Shown here one piece after another: positions 34,892 to 44,061 of a stretch of DNA of 64,000 bases. The first letter of the stretch is position 1; every line of letters starts with the position of its first letter. Position numbers and translations under genes: made by a program. The notes beneath the pieces are model-generated. The model searched no databases, had not been told where the DNA came from, and saw only the letters and a program-made list of their open reading frames with translations. The stretch comes from Kribbella jiaozuonensis. GTDB lineage: Bacteria; Actinomycetota; Actinomycetes; Propionibacteriales; Kribbellaceae. Location: assembly GCF_005233875.1 (NCBI RefSeq), contig NZ_SZPZ01000001.1, forward strand, positions 1 through 64,000, given 5' to 3'.

Positions 34892-36496
34892 ATGACCGAG
34901 GACTTCCTGGCGGCCGGCCGGGCTGCGTTGACACGCGGAGCCTGGTCGGCCGCTCGCGGCCAATTCGAGCGGGCACTCGAGACTGAGACCTCGCCCGAGG
35001 CGCTCGAAGGACTGAGCTGGGCGACGTGGTGGCTGGAGGACGTTCCGGCCTGTCTGGAAGCGCGGGAGCGGGCATATCGGTTGTATCGGAAGGCTGATGA
35101 CGCGCGCGCCGCGGCCAGGATGGCGTTGTGGCTCGGGGACGATCACAACGAGTTCCGTGGTGCTGGGGCGGTCGCCGAGGGCTGGTTCAACCGGGCGGCT
35201 CGGCTGCTCGAGGAGCTGGAGCCTTGCCCGGAGTTCGGGTGGCTCCGGGTGTTCGAGGCACATGCTGCCCTCGGTCAGCACGACACGGGCCGGGCGCGCG
35301 AGCTCGCCGTACAGGCTCAGGAACTCGGGCGTCGGCATCGGGCGGTCGATCTGGAGATGTTCAGTCTGGCGACCGAAGGCCTTGCGCTGGTGGAGGAGGG
35401 CGCGGTCGAGCAGGGGATGCGGTGTCTGGACGAGGCGACGGCGGCCGCGCTGGCAGGGGAGTACGAGAACCTGGCGCCGGCGGCGTGGACGTGTTGCCGG
35501 TTGATCTCGGCGTGCGAGGAGATCCGGGACTACGAGCGAGGGGCGCAGTGGTGCCGGCAGGTGCAAGAGTTCAGCCGCCGGATGGAGGCACGGTTCGTCA
35601 CCGGGGTGTGCCGGGCGCACTACGCGGCGATTCTCGGGTGGCACGGCGACTGGATCGAGGCCGAGCGGGAGCTGACCAAGGCGCATGACGATCTCACTTT
35701 GAAGCGCCCGTACTGGCGGGCTGAGGCCGTCGTGCGACTTGGGGAGCTGCGCCGGCGGCAAGGGCAGGTCGGGCAGGCGGAGGCCTTGTTCAACGAGGTT
35801 CCGTCGCATCCGCTGGCTAAGCGGGGGCTGGCGGAGCTGAGTCTTGATCGGGGCGATGCGGCCGCTGCGCGCGACGTACTGGAGCGGATGTTGCGGCGGA
35901 TCCCGGCTGGTTCGGTCAGTCGGGCTTGGCCGCTCGAGTTGCTGGTTCGGGCCGACGTGGCGTTGGGCGAGACGGCTGAGCTTCATCTGGCTGAGTTTTG
36001 CGCGATCGCGGACTTGCTACGGACGCGGCCGCTTCGGGCGGCGGCGCGGTTCGCGGAGGGAATCTGCGCTGCGGCTCGCGGCGAGCATGAGGAGGCGTGC
36101 GCGTGTCTTGAGGAGGCGGTTGATCTCTATGAGGGACTGGCTCCGTTCGAAGCCGCGCACGCCCGGTTGGAGTTTGCCCGCAGCCTGTTGGCGCTCGGCC
36201 GGACCGATGCCGCCCGCCGCGAGGCTCGTACTGCGCTCCCGTCAATCCCCGTGCCGCGCCAGGATCAGGTCGAGTTGCTGGTGGCGCTCGGGCTGGTCGG
36301 CCCGCCTGTGCTGAGTGCGCGTCAGGTCGACGTACTGCGGTTGATCGCCGACGGACTCGGGGATCGGGAGATCGCCGGGCAACTGGTGATCAGCGAGCAC
36401 ACGGTGCATCGGCATGTGGCGAACATCTTCACCCGGCTGGACTGCTCGACCCGGGCGGCGGCGGTCTCGCGCGCCGCGGGGCTGGGTTTGCTCTAG
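34892..36496 (+). CDS. LuxR-family regulator with TPR-like N-terminal region
   Basis: A 534-residue regulator. The C-terminal about 60 residues are a LuxR helix-turn-helix (LSARQVDVLRLIADGLGDREIAGQLVISEHTVHRHVANIFTRL). The first about 470 residues are repeating helical hairpins of TPR type (for example ARGQFERALETETSPEALEGLSWATWWLED), with no receiver or P-loop. Such proteins act as stand-alone regulators whose signal is unknown. It starts 21 bp after the hemerythrin-fusion gene and could be in its operon. The following methyltransferase gene is on the same strand. Confidence 0.88.
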   Translation: MTEDFLAAGRAALTRGAWSAARGQFERALETETSPEALEGLSWATWWLEDVPACLEARERAYRLYRKADDARAAARMALWLGDDHNEFRGAGAVAEGWFNRAARLLEELEPCPEFGWLRVFEAHAALGQHDTGRARELAVQAQELGRRHRAVDLEMFSLATEGLALVEEGAVEQGMRCLDEATAAALAGEYENLAPAAWTCCRLISACEEIRDYERGAQWCRQVQEFSRRMEARFVTGVCRAHYAAILGWHGDWIEAERELTKAHDDLTLKRPYWRAEAVVRLGELRRRQGQVGQAEALFNEVPSHPLAKRGLAELSLDRGDAAAARDVLERMLRRIPAGSVSRAWPLELLVRADVALGETAELHLAEFCAIADLLRTRPLRAAARFAEGICAAARGEHEEACACLEEAVDLYEGLAPFEAAHARLEFARSLLALGRTDAARREARTALPSIPVPRQDQVELLVALGLVGPPVLSARQVDVLRLIADGLGDREIAGQLVISEHTVHRHVANIFTRLDCSTRAAAVSRAAGLGLL

Positions 36497-36552
36497 CGGG
36501 ATGGCCTGTTCGGGTGACGCGCTCGGGTTTCGTTTGGTCGATTGTGGATGGC

Positions 36553-37362
36553 ATGGAGAGGTTGGCGGAGTACAAGGAGTCTGTCCGGACGACGTGGGCC
36601 ACCGGAGACTATGACGCGATGATGCGCGAGGAGGGGCTGTACGAGGTCGGTCAACGGCTGGTGGACGCGTTGGCGGTGCAGTCTGGTGAAGACGTGCTGG
36701 ACGTGGGGTGTGGGACGGGGAATGCGGCTCTTCCGGCGGCGAGGGCCGGTGCTCGGGTCACGGGGCTCGATCTCACGCCGGCCATGTTGGCGAAGGCTCG
36801 CGAGCGCGGGGCGGGGCTTGGGATCGATTGGGTCGAAGGCGATGCCGAGGAGTTACCGTTCCCGGACGAGAGCTTCGATGTGGTGCTGTCGAGCTTCGGC
36901 TGCATGTTTGCGCCGCGGCATCAGGTCGTCGCGGGGGAGATGGCTCGCGTACTGCGACCGGGCGGCCAGCTGGGCGTGTGCGCGTGGACGCCGGAAGGAA
37001 CGATCGGGGAGTTCTTCCGCGTGGTCGGTGGGTATCTGCCGCCGGCCCCGGAGTACGTCGATACGCCGCTGGCCTGGGGATCCGAGGATGCAGTGCGGGC
37101 GCTGTTCGAGGGGATCGAGCTGTCGTTCAGTCGTGAGCTTGGGATGATCCGCCACCCGTCGGTCGTCGAGGCGGTGGATTGCTACGGGACGCAGTTCGGG
37201 CCGGTGGTGCTTGCTCGCGAGGCGCTCGGCCCTGAGTGGCCTGCGCTTCGCGATGACTTGGTCGAGCTCTTCGAGCGGAACAACACTTCTGGATCTGGTC
37301 GTTTGGTGCTGCCGGCTGAGTACTTGGTGATCCGGGGTCAGCGGCGGGCTAGCAACGCGTAG
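36553..37362 (+). CDS. SAM-dependent methyltransferase
   Basis: A 269-residue class I methyltransferase. Motif I is VLDVGCGTGNAALPAARAG (about residue 44), followed by VTGLDLTPAMLAKARERG and the acidic loop LPFPDESFDVVLSSFGCMF. The C-terminal part carries a cap for an unknown small substrate. ATG 36553 is chosen because the shorter start fits the family better than the in-frame 36514. The 3' end overlaps the convergent methyltransferase gene by 25 bp. Confidence 0.87.
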   Translation: MERLAEYKESVRTTWATGDYDAMMREEGLYEVGQRLVDALAVQSGEDVLDVGCGTGNAALPAARAGARVTGLDLTPAMLAKARERGAGLGIDWVEGDAEELPFPDESFDVVLSSFGCMFAPRHQVVAGEMARVLRPGGQLGVCAWTPEGTIGEFFRVVGGYLPPAPEYVDTPLAWGSEDAVRALFEGIELSFSRELGMIRHPSVVEAVDCYGTQFGPVVLAREALGPEWPALRDDLVELFERNNTSGSGRLVLPAEYLVIRGQRRASNA

Positions 37363-38087
37363 GAGTTCGGGAGGCGGCCGGACCAGGCGGCGGCGTTCGT
37401 GTTGTCCTGTGGTCGCCAGAAGGGTTCGGCGTACTCCTCGAGGGTTTCGAGATGCAGGCCGGCCGCGGTGATCGCGGTGACGATCTGGCCGAGGTTCCAT
37501 TGCCATTCACGGGCGCCGTTGCCGGGGAACGTGTCGTTGACGTGCGACTCGGCGAAGTAACTACGGTCCGGCCGGATCCGAGGCTCGTCCTCGTCCCAGG
37601 TCCACAAGGGGACTGCCGGGTGCGCTTCGTACACGAACAGGTGGCCGCCGGGCCGCAGTACTCGCGCGATGTCCCGCGCCCACGCGTCGAGGTCCCGCAT
37701 CCAGATCAACGCACCCTTGCCGGTGTAGACGAGATCCGCACAGGCATCCGCCACCGGTACGCCGGGCACCTCGGCCACCAAGTAGTGACACGCCATGCCC
37801 AACTCCCGAGCCCGCCGCTGCGCCGCACCCGCAGCCACCGAGCTGTAGTCGATCCCGACAACCCGTTGCGCGCCCGCTTTGATGAGCCCGATGTCATCCA
37901 ACCCATGCCCACTCTGCAAATGCACAACAACCGGTTCTGCCGCGAGCACCGGCGCCAGCAACTCAAGCTCACGCGTCAGCAGCAGCCCATCTCCCCGCGC
38001 CTCCTCGAGCAGCTCGTCATACTCCCGAACATGCTTGGTCGACGCCTGCTCCCACACCGCCTGATTACTAGCCACCACCTCGTCCAT
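37338..38087 (-). CDS. SAM-dependent methyltransferase
   Basis: A 249-residue methyltransferase. It starts MDEVVASNQAVWEQASTKHVREYDELL. The SAM-binding region is degenerate compared with the usual pattern: VVHLQSGHGLDDIGLIKAGAQRVVGIDYSSVAAG (about residue 55). Then come LVYTGKGALIWMRDLDAWARDIARVLRPGGHLFVYEAHP and a family-typical tail. The start at 38087 overlaps the 3' end of the nucleotidyltransferase gene by 20 bp, so it is the third gene of a coupled trio. The substrate is unknown. Confidence 0.85.
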   Translation of the reverse strand: MDEVVASNQAVWEQASTKHVREYDELLEEARGDGLLLTRELELLAPVLAAEPVVVHLQSGHGLDDIGLIKAGAQRVVGIDYSSVAAGAAQRRARELGMACHYLVAEVPGVPVADACADLVYTGKGALIWMRDLDAWARDIARVLRPGGHLFVYEAHPAVPLWTWDEDEPRIRPDRSYFAESHVNDTFPGNGAREWQWNLGQIVTAITAAGLHLETLEEYAEPFWRPQDNTNAAAWSGRLPNSYALLARR

Positions 38088-38556
38088 GCTCCAAGTCAAT
38101 CCCATCCAGCAACCGCATATCGTGCACATCCTGCGGTCTCAACTCGTACCCCTCATGCGACCGCCGCTGCGCGCTGACCGGCATGCATCGCACCTGTTGC
38201 CCGCCGATCCAGCCGTCGACGGCGGGTGGGATGAGGTAGGTGTTTCCGTCGAAGTCGAGTTGTTCGGTGCCTCCGCCCGGCATCGGTGTGCTCGGATGTA
38301 GATCCACTCGATGCCCGTCCGCATGAGTCAGTTGCACGGTGACCTCCACGTACCGCGCGTCCGTGATGTCGTAGCCGAGGCCACCCAATACCTCCACCAC
38401 CCGATCCAACTCCGGCCGGGCCACGCCTAGATCCAGATCGCCGTGCGTCCGGGTCTGCCGGCCGACCAACGCGTCCACGCCCCAGCCGCCGTCCACCCAC
38501 ACATCCAAGCCGGCCAAGGCATCCAGGACCTTGAGCACTCGCTCCGCCGTCATCAT
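38068..38556 (-). CDS. Lincosamide-nucleotidyltransferase-like protein
   Basis: A 162-residue nucleotidyltransferase-fold protein. The active-site region reads WVDGGWGVDALVGRQTRTHGDLDLGV (about residues 20-45), the GG-W-xDAxxGxxTRxHxDxD pattern of the LnuA-like/AadA-like group, with the two catalytic Asp present. The rest (VEVTVQLTHADGHRVDLHP) also matches. Members can adenylate antibiotics, but most chromosomal copies are uncharacterised. ATG 38556 or 38553 starts it, overlapping the stop of the reductase gene. GAGGTGG precedes. Confidence 0.83.
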   Translation of the reverse strand: MMTAERVLKVLDALAGLDVWVDGGWGVDALVGRQTRTHGDLDLGVARPELDRVVEVLGGLGYDITDARYVEVTVQLTHADGHRVDLHPSTPMPGGGTEQLDFDGNTYLIPPAVDGWIGGQQVRCMPVSAQRRSHEGYELRPQDVHDMRLLDGIDLEHGRGGG

Positions 38557-39305
38557 CGGGCCACCTCGTAGCGAAGGCTCACCACGCCGTCGGTCGTGGT
38601 GCTGCTGGACAACAGCCGCAGCTGCGTCGGGAGTGCACCAGGCTCCAACTCAGGGCCATCGAACACTGTTGGCACCCCCGCGCCTCCGATCGCGGCCGGG
38701 AACAGAATCAGGTGAAGCTCGTCGACCAGATCGGCCCGCAGCAACGCGCCGTTCAGCCCGCCACCAGCCTCGGACACGACACACGTCACACCGAGCCGAT
38801 CGCTCATCCGCCGTAGCGCGAGCTCCAGATCCACCCGCTCCTCGCCGGCGACCAGGTACGGGATGTTCTTCCGCCGCAGATACGCGAGGTACGCCATCGG
38901 CGTGGAGCGGGACGTGATGACCAACAGATCGATCCCCTCCCCGCCCTTCTCCGTCCACAGGACCCGCCCGCGACCATCCACAACTGTGAACCACTTGCGA
39001 TGCCCCGGGTTGTTCACCACGTCGTCCGGCAGGAAGTCGTCGTACGAGCTGGTTGCCTCGGGCAACTCCAGCGGGCCGCTGTCCACGGTGACGAACGTCC
39101 CGCTGCCCTCGAGGATCGCCGTCGGCGCGTAGAGGGACTCCAGTAACGCAGTACGCGCACCATCCACCGTCGTGAACCCCTCCGGCCACAACGATCGCCA
39201 CAGCTGCCCGGCCTCCTCGGTCAGCAGGAGACGGTCCCGGCCGACGGTTACGCGTCCGTCGACCGAGGCCGTCACTGATACCACCACTCGCGGTCTGTCG
39301 CCCAT
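38553..39305 (-). CDS. RibD C-terminal-like (pyrimidine) reductase
   Basis: A 250-residue NADPH-dependent reductase of the RibD_C family. The start PRVVVSVTASVDGRVTVGRD is standard. A central segment reads RRKNIPYLVAGEERVDLELALRRM, and the substrate/cofactor motif VSEAGGGLNGALLRADLVDELHLILFP is intact. The end LRYEVAR is also family-like. It begins with GGAAGG upstream of ATG 39305. Because no other riboflavin genes lie nearby and it heads a coupled trio with an Lnu-like enzyme and a methyltransferase, a specialised role is likelier than riboflavin synthesis. Confidence 0.85.
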   Translation of the reverse strand: MGDRPRVVVSVTASVDGRVTVGRDRLLLTEEAGQLWRSLWPEGFTTVDGARTALLESLYAPTAILEGSGTFVTVDSGPLELPEATSSYDDFLPDDVVNNPGHRKWFTVVDGRGRVLWTEKGGEGIDLLVITSRSTPMAYLAYLRRKNIPYLVAGEERVDLELALRRMSDRLGVTCVVSEAGGGLNGALLRADLVDELHLILFPAAIGGAGVPTVFDGPELEPGALPTQLRLLSSSTTTDGVVSLRYEVAR

Positions 39306-39338
39306 GAACGCCTTCCTATCAAGGCGTCCCGACAGTTT

Positions 39339-41669
39339 TCATTCGTTGTGCAGGACCTTCGCGATCGTCGTATGGGCCGCTGACCGCGCAGGGAAATAGG
39401 CGCCGGCGGAGGAGATCAGCACCCCGGCGAGGACCAGCAGTACCAGGAGCGACCAGGGGTAGACGTGCAGCATGAAGTCCGGGAGCTCGACCTGAGCCCC
39501 GTTGGCCATCGCCGGTACGACGAGGCGGTGCGCGAGGATGCCCAATGGGATACCCAGCACGCCGCCGACGGCTCCCAGCGCAGCCATCGAGGTCACGACC
39601 ATGACGGTGACCTGCGAAGGCGTCATGCCGATCGACTTGAGCATGCCCAGGTCGCGGCGGCGTTCGCGGGTGTTGAGGATGACGGTGTTGAAGACGCCCA
39701 GCGCGGCCACCGTCCCCAGCATCAGAGTCAGGAGTGTGACGGTCGCCACCGCGATCGGTACGAACGCGCCCGACTCCTGCCCCGACGTCTCCTGCAGACC
39801 CGGATCGCCCTTCTGCACGGCCTGTACGAACGCATCCAGGTCCGTCCCGGGCTTGACGTTGACCTCGTACAGTGAGGCGCGCAGTGTCGGCGCGACCAGC
39901 GCGAGCGTCTGCCAGTTCGACAGCACCTCGTCACCGGAGTTGTACATCGCCTTCCCGACGATCTGAGCCCGGACCGTCTTCCCCTGCGCCTGCAGTGTGA
40001 TGGTGTCGCCGACAGCCAGACCACGCTGCCGCAGGAACCGCTCAGAGACGACCACCTGCCCCGGACCGTCGAACCAGCGCCCGTCCAGCATCCGATAGCC
40101 GAGTTCGGTGAAGTCACCGCGATAGAACGACACCTGCAGGTCAGTACTGGTTCCAGCCAGCCGCATCGGCACATTCGCACTCGCCGTCACCGACGTCGTG
40201 CCCGCGGTCGACCGAATCAGCGCCTCGTCCGCCGCATCGCCCAGCTTGGGTGCTGGTGGCGCATCCGGATCGTTGACCGCCGGCCCGCCGTCCAGCGCAG
40301 GCGCGAAGAACGAGACGTCCACGGCATTCACCCGACTCGCCGCAGTCTGGTACTCCGTCAGTGACTTCCCCAGCCCCACCGCCAGCGTCACGCTGGTCAC
40401 CCCGAGTACGACGGCTGCCAGCGTCAACGCCGTACGGGCAGGCCGTGCGAACGGAAGCCCCAGCCCAAGAGACACCGACCGCGGCAATCGAGTACCGCTC
40501 AGCCAGCGCTGCACCCGCAGCCCACGTCCGGCCCGCGGCGCACTGCCCGCGCTGATCGCCTCAGCCGCCGACAAACTCCGCGCACGCAGCGAAGGCAACA
40601 GCGCAGACAGCGCCACCAGCACCGGCACGCCGATCACGACCACCACGTCCACCCAGATCGGCATAGCGGTGCCATCTGCGCCGTAGTTCTCGAAAGCCCT
40701 TGTCAGCAAGGACTCTGCGAGCACAGTGCCCAGTACGGTGCCGCCTGCGCACCCGATGATCGCCGGGATGGAGATCATGGTCAGGTAGACCGCCATGACC
40801 TGCGTCGGTGTGAACCCCAGTGCCTTCAGTACGCCGATGTGCTTGAACCCGGCGACCACAGCACCGCTGACCACGTTGGCCACGATCAGTACCGCTACCG
40901 CCAGCCCCAGCCAGCCGAACACCATCAAGAACGGCACGAATGTGTTCGGCTCACCGGTGGCGAGTGCTCGCAGCCCGAGGTACGACTGTGTGCCCACCAA
41001 CGCGCCCGACGGCAGTCCGGACGTCACTGCGGTCTGACCAGCAGACACCTGCTCGTTGGTCGCCGCCTGGGCGAAGCGGTACAGCATCTGCGTCGCTGTC
41101 GGCTTGAGCGAAGTCATCTGCGCCGGCGTGACCCAGGCGTCCGCCGACTGACTCACGCTGTACGCGAAACCGACGATCGTCAGCGTCTGACCTGCCACGC
41201 CCATGGTCGATCCCACAGTCGGTGCTCCGCGCCCCTCGGACGCAGTGGGGTTCAGGTTGAGGACGATCTCACCAGGCTTGTCCGCCCAGCGCCCCTTCCA
41301 TACGTTGAGGCGGTCGACCGGTCCGCCCGGGTCGGCGCGTCCGACCGTCACCAGTGACTGCGGTGCGCCGAACTGCCCGTTGGAACCCAGGTCCAGCGTG
41401 GCCATCGCGAACGGACCGGCGTACGCCTTGGCAGCCGACGCCGCCTTGGTCAGCTGACTGTCGCTGACCTTGCTCGGATCGTACGACGCAGCCAGGTGTG
41501 CACCGCTCTGCCGCGAGTACGCCTGGTCGAACGGACCGCTCGAAGCGGCCAGCAACCCCAGTGCGACCACGATCATCGTGGTGGACAGCAGTACGACGAC
41601 ACCGATCACCACGGTCTGCACACGACGCCGGCGTACCGCGGCGCGAGACACCGGCCAGACGGCGCTCAC
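39339..41669 (-). CDS. FtsX-type ABC transporter permease
   Basis: A 776-residue membrane protein with two FtsX-like permease domains. An N-terminal helix (VQTVVIGVVVLLSTTMIVVALG) is followed by a large outer domain. A first group of three helices lies at about residues 250-370, then a second outer domain and a final group near residues 660-776 (TVTLLTLMLGTVAALGVFNTVIL; LGMLKSIGMTPSQVTVMVVTSM). GTG 41669 overlaps the ATPase stop by 4 bases, fixing the start. With the ATPase it probably exports or clears a peptide or antibiotic; controlled perhaps by the adjacent two-component system. Confidence 0.9.
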   Translation of the reverse strand: MSAVWPVSRAAVRRRRVQTVVIGVVVLLSTTMIVVALGLLAASSGPFDQAYSRQSGAHLAASYDPSKVSDSQLTKAASAAKAYAGPFAMATLDLGSNGQFGAPQSLVTVGRADPGGPVDRLNVWKGRWADKPGEIVLNLNPTASEGRGAPTVGSTMGVAGQTLTIVGFAYSVSQSADAWVTPAQMTSLKPTATQMLYRFAQAATNEQVSAGQTAVTSGLPSGALVGTQSYLGLRALATGEPNTFVPFLMVFGWLGLAVAVLIVANVVSGAVVAGFKHIGVLKALGFTPTQVMAVYLTMISIPAIIGCAGGTVLGTVLAESLLTRAFENYGADGTAMPIWVDVVVVIGVPVLVALSALLPSLRARSLSAAEAISAGSAPRAGRGLRVQRWLSGTRLPRSVSLGLGLPFARPARTALTLAAVVLGVTSVTLAVGLGKSLTEYQTAASRVNAVDVSFFAPALDGGPAVNDPDAPPAPKLGDAADEALIRSTAGTTSVTASANVPMRLAGTSTDLQVSFYRGDFTELGYRMLDGRWFDGPGQVVVSERFLRQRGLAVGDTITLQAQGKTVRAQIVGKAMYNSGDEVLSNWQTLALVAPTLRASLYEVNVKPGTDLDAFVQAVQKGDPGLQETSGQESGAFVPIAVATVTLLTLMLGTVAALGVFNTVILNTRERRRDLGMLKSIGMTPSQVTVMVVTSMAALGAVGGVLGIPLGILAHRLVVPAMANGAQVELPDFMLHVYPWSLLVLLVLAGVLISSAGAYFPARSAAHTTIAKVLHNE

Positions 41670-42382
41670 GACGTACGCTCCAGACTGCGCTCGCCAGCGA
41701 TCTGTCCGTCGACGAAGTCGATGACCCGGCTGGCGCACCGCGTCGCGAGCTGCTGGTCATGCGTCACCAGCAACAGCGTCTGGCCGATCTGGTTGAGGTC
41801 CAGCAGGAGGTCCATCACCTGCTCGCCGGCACGGGTGTCCAGCGCACCAGTGGGTTCGTCGGCGAGCAGGATCGCCGGACGGTTCATCAGTGCGCGAGCT
41901 ACCGCGACGCGCTGGCGCTCACCGCCGCTCAGCTGTGCCGGGTATGTGTTGCGGCGGTCGCCGATGCCCAGCTCCTCGAAGAGTTCGAGTGCGCGCTTCC
42001 GTGCGTGCGGGGCCGACGTACCTGTGAGCTGTGCAGCCAGTGCGACGTTGTCGAGAGCAGACAGGTCGTCCAGCAGGTTGAAGAACTGAAAGATCATCCC
42101 GATCCGGCGGCGGCGGAACAGTGCCAGCCCCTTCTCGTTCAGCGAGCCCAGGTCGTCGCCGTGCACTACGACGGCTCCCGAGGTCGGCCGGTCCAGTCCG
42201 GCCACCATGCTGAGCAGTGTCGACTTGCCGCTGCCGGACGGTCCCATGACCGCGACTGCCTCGCCGGCGTTGATCTCCAGCGACACTCCGTCGAGTGCGA
42301 CCGATTCGCCGTACTCCTTGCGTACGTCGGTGAGCCGCACGACCGTCTGTTCGTTGCCTAGGTCCTCCGTCATGCTGCTCAC
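41666..42382 (-). CDS. ABC transporter ATP-binding protein (MacB/LolD type)
   Basis: A 238-residue ATPase. Walker A is GPSGSGKSTLLS (about residue 47), the Q-loop follows in RRRIGMIFQFFNLLDDLSALDN, the signature motif is LSGGERQRVAVARALMNRPAILLADEPTGALD (about residue 150) and the switch His is in LLVTHDQQLATRC. The sequence is closest to ATPases that partner with FtsX-type permeases. ATG 42382 or ATG 42373 may be used. Divergent from the histidine kinase gene at 42486. Confidence 0.95.
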   Translation of the reverse strand: MSSMTEDLGNEQTVVRLTDVRKEYGESVALDGVSLEINAGEAVAVMGPSGSGKSTLLSMVAGLDRPTSGAVVVHGDDLGSLNEKGLALFRRRRIGMIFQFFNLLDDLSALDNVALAAQLTGTSAPHARKRALELFEELGIGDRRNTYPAQLSGGERQRVAVARALMNRPAILLADEPTGALDTRAGEQVMDLLLDLNQIGQTLLLVTHDQQLATRCASRVIDFVDGQIAGERSLERTS

Positions 42383-42404
42383 GCTAGGGCCGGTCCGCCG
42401 CCGC

Positions 42405-42426
42405 TGACGTCACCCTGCCGACGTAA
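42405..42426. promoter_or_regulatory. Candidate response-regulator site between exporter and two-component genes
   Basis: The divergent 100-bp gap contains the palindrome TGACGTCA (42405-42412) and a related ACGTAA (42421-42426) 14 bp further on. Two ACGT half-sites in a bidirectional promoter region are a reasonable target for the LuxR-type response regulator encoded at 43304, but this is inference only. Confidence 0.3.
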
Positions 42427-42485
42427 TCTCCGCGGGCCGTCATCCTGCAGATGTACGGCGTGCGCCGGGCGGATGATGCGCTTTG

Positions 42486-43307
42486 GTGAACAGCTTTGGG
42501 ACAGTGGACGGTGTGATCACCCTGTGGCTGCTCGTCGCGGTACTGGCTGTGCTGGCCGGGCTGCTCGCGTTCGCGCTCGTTCGGGCGCGGCGTGCCCACA
42601 CCCGGGCGCTGGAGGAACGCGGCTGGCTGCTGGAGCGCGAACGGGAGACAGCCGCCCGGAACGCAGTCGATGCGGAGCGGGCGCGGATAGCGCACGACCT
42701 GCACGACATCGTGAGCCACAACGTCAGCGTGATGGTCATCCAGACCGGTGCGGCGCGACAGGTCCTGGCAGCCGAGCCGGAGCAGGCGGAGGCAGCTTTG
42801 CTCGCAGTAGAGGCCGCAGGTCGCGACACTATGGCGGAACTGCGCCATCTGCTCGGACTGCTCGCCCCGAAGGCGTCAGGTGAGGACGACGAGGCCCTGT
42901 CGCCGCAACCGACTCTGAGCCGCCTGAGTGAGCTGATCGACCGGATCGCTTTTGCTGGGCTGCCCGTGGAGGTGCGGGTCTCGGGTGATCCTCGTCCGCT
43001 CCCGACCGGGCTCGACGTGACGGCGTACCGAATCATCCAGGAGGCGCTGACTAACGCGCTCAAGCACGGCGACGGCGTCAAGGCTGAGGTGACAGTCCGG
43101 TACGCGCCTCATGCTCTGCGGGTGGAGATTCTCAACAGCGGCCCGAGCATCCTGACCGGCGGTCGTCCGCCTGCGCTCGGCGGCGACGGACGCGGTCTGC
43201 TCGGGCTCAAGCAGCGGGTGGCTGTGTACGGCGGCGACCTGGATGCGCGCCGTCGTCTGGGCGGCGGATTCCGGGTCCGCGCGAAGCTGCCGCTGGAGCG
43301 TCCATGA
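42486..43307 (+). CDS. Sensor histidine kinase (NarL/DesK-type)
   Basis: A 273-residue kinase with one N-terminal membrane helix (VITLWLLVAVLAVLAGLLAFALV). The HisKA_3 dimerisation motif is RIAHDLHDIVSHNVSVMVIQTGAAR, phospho-His about residue 70. The ATPase domain contains AYRIIQEALTNALKHG (N box) and DGRGLLGLKQRVAVYGGDLDAR (G box). It lacks a large sensor domain, like kinases that sense the membrane or its transporter. GTG 42486 is chosen; TTG 42483 is also possible. Overlaps the regulator gene by 4 bases. Confidence 0.93.
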   Translation: MNSFGTVDGVITLWLLVAVLAVLAGLLAFALVRARRAHTRALEERGWLLERERETAARNAVDAERARIAHDLHDIVSHNVSVMVIQTGAARQVLAAEPEQAEAALLAVEAAGRDTMAELRHLLGLLAPKASGEDDEALSPQPTLSRLSELIDRIAFAGLPVEVRVSGDPRPLPTGLDVTAYRIIQEALTNALKHGDGVKAEVTVRYAPHALRVEILNSGPSILTGGRPPALGGDGRGLLGLKQRVAVYGGDLDARRRLGGGFRVRAKLPLERP

Positions 43308-43969
43308 CTCGAGTGGTGATCGCAGACGACCAGGCGCTGGTGCGGACCGGCTTCCAGATGATCCTCAAGGCCCGCGGGATCGAGGTCGTCGGCGAGGCAG
43401 CGGACGGGGCCGAGGCGGTTGACGCCGTACGACGCCTGCAGCCGGACGTCGTGCTGATGGACATCCGCATGCCCGTCATGGACGGCTTGGAGGCCACCCG
43501 CCGGATCCTGGCAGGCCAGACCGACTGCCGCGTCCTGATCCTCACGACCTTCGACCTCGACCGCTACGTGTACGCCGCCCTGGCCGCCGGCGCCAGCGGC
43601 TTCCTGCTCAAGGACGTGACGCCCGAGCACCTGGCGGCCGCCGTACGCCTGGTCACTACCGGCGACGCCCTCCTGTCCCCGTCCATCACCCGCCGCCTGG
43701 TAGAACGCTTCGCCGTCCCAGCCGTCTCCCAACCCGCCATCCACCGCGACCTGACCAGCCTGACCCCACGCGAACTGGAGGTCCTCACCCTGATGGGCCA
43801 AGGCCTCTCCAACGCCGAACTGGCCACAGAACTCGCCCTCAGCGAGGCAACCGTCAAAACCCACGTAGCCCGCATCTTCGCCAAACTAACCCTCCGCGAC
43901 CGAGCCCAAGCCGTAGTCCTCGCCTACGAAACCGGCCTCGTCTCCCCAGGCAGCCGTGACGAACAGTAG
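43304..43969 (+). CDS. LuxR-family response regulator
   Basis: A 221-residue regulator: receiver domain (residues about 1-120) with acidic pocket VVIADD, phospho-Asp in VVLMDIRMPVMDG (about residue 54) and conserved Lys in GFLLKDVTPEHL. The LuxR helix-turn-helix is at about residues 150-210 (LTPRELEVLTLMGQGLSNAELATELALSEATVKTHVARIFAKL). It forms a two-component system with the kinase before it. The most likely targets are the divergent exporter genes 41666/39339. Confidence 0.95.
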   Translation: MTRVVIADDQALVRTGFQMILKARGIEVVGEAADGAEAVDAVRRLQPDVVLMDIRMPVMDGLEATRRILAGQTDCRVLILTTFDLDRYVYAALAAGASGFLLKDVTPEHLAAAVRLVTTGDALLSPSITRRLVERFAVPAVSQPAIHRDLTSLTPRELEVLTLMGQGLSNAELATELALSEATVKTHVARIFAKLTLRDRAQAVVLAYETGLVSPGSRDEQ

Positions 43970-44061
43970 TTTCAAATTTCCTTGGGCGAGCATGTCGAGA
44001 ACGCGGGGGTGGCTCCGTCCCGGGGGTGTAAGAGGCCGCGAGAGCTAGGAGAGACACCGTC

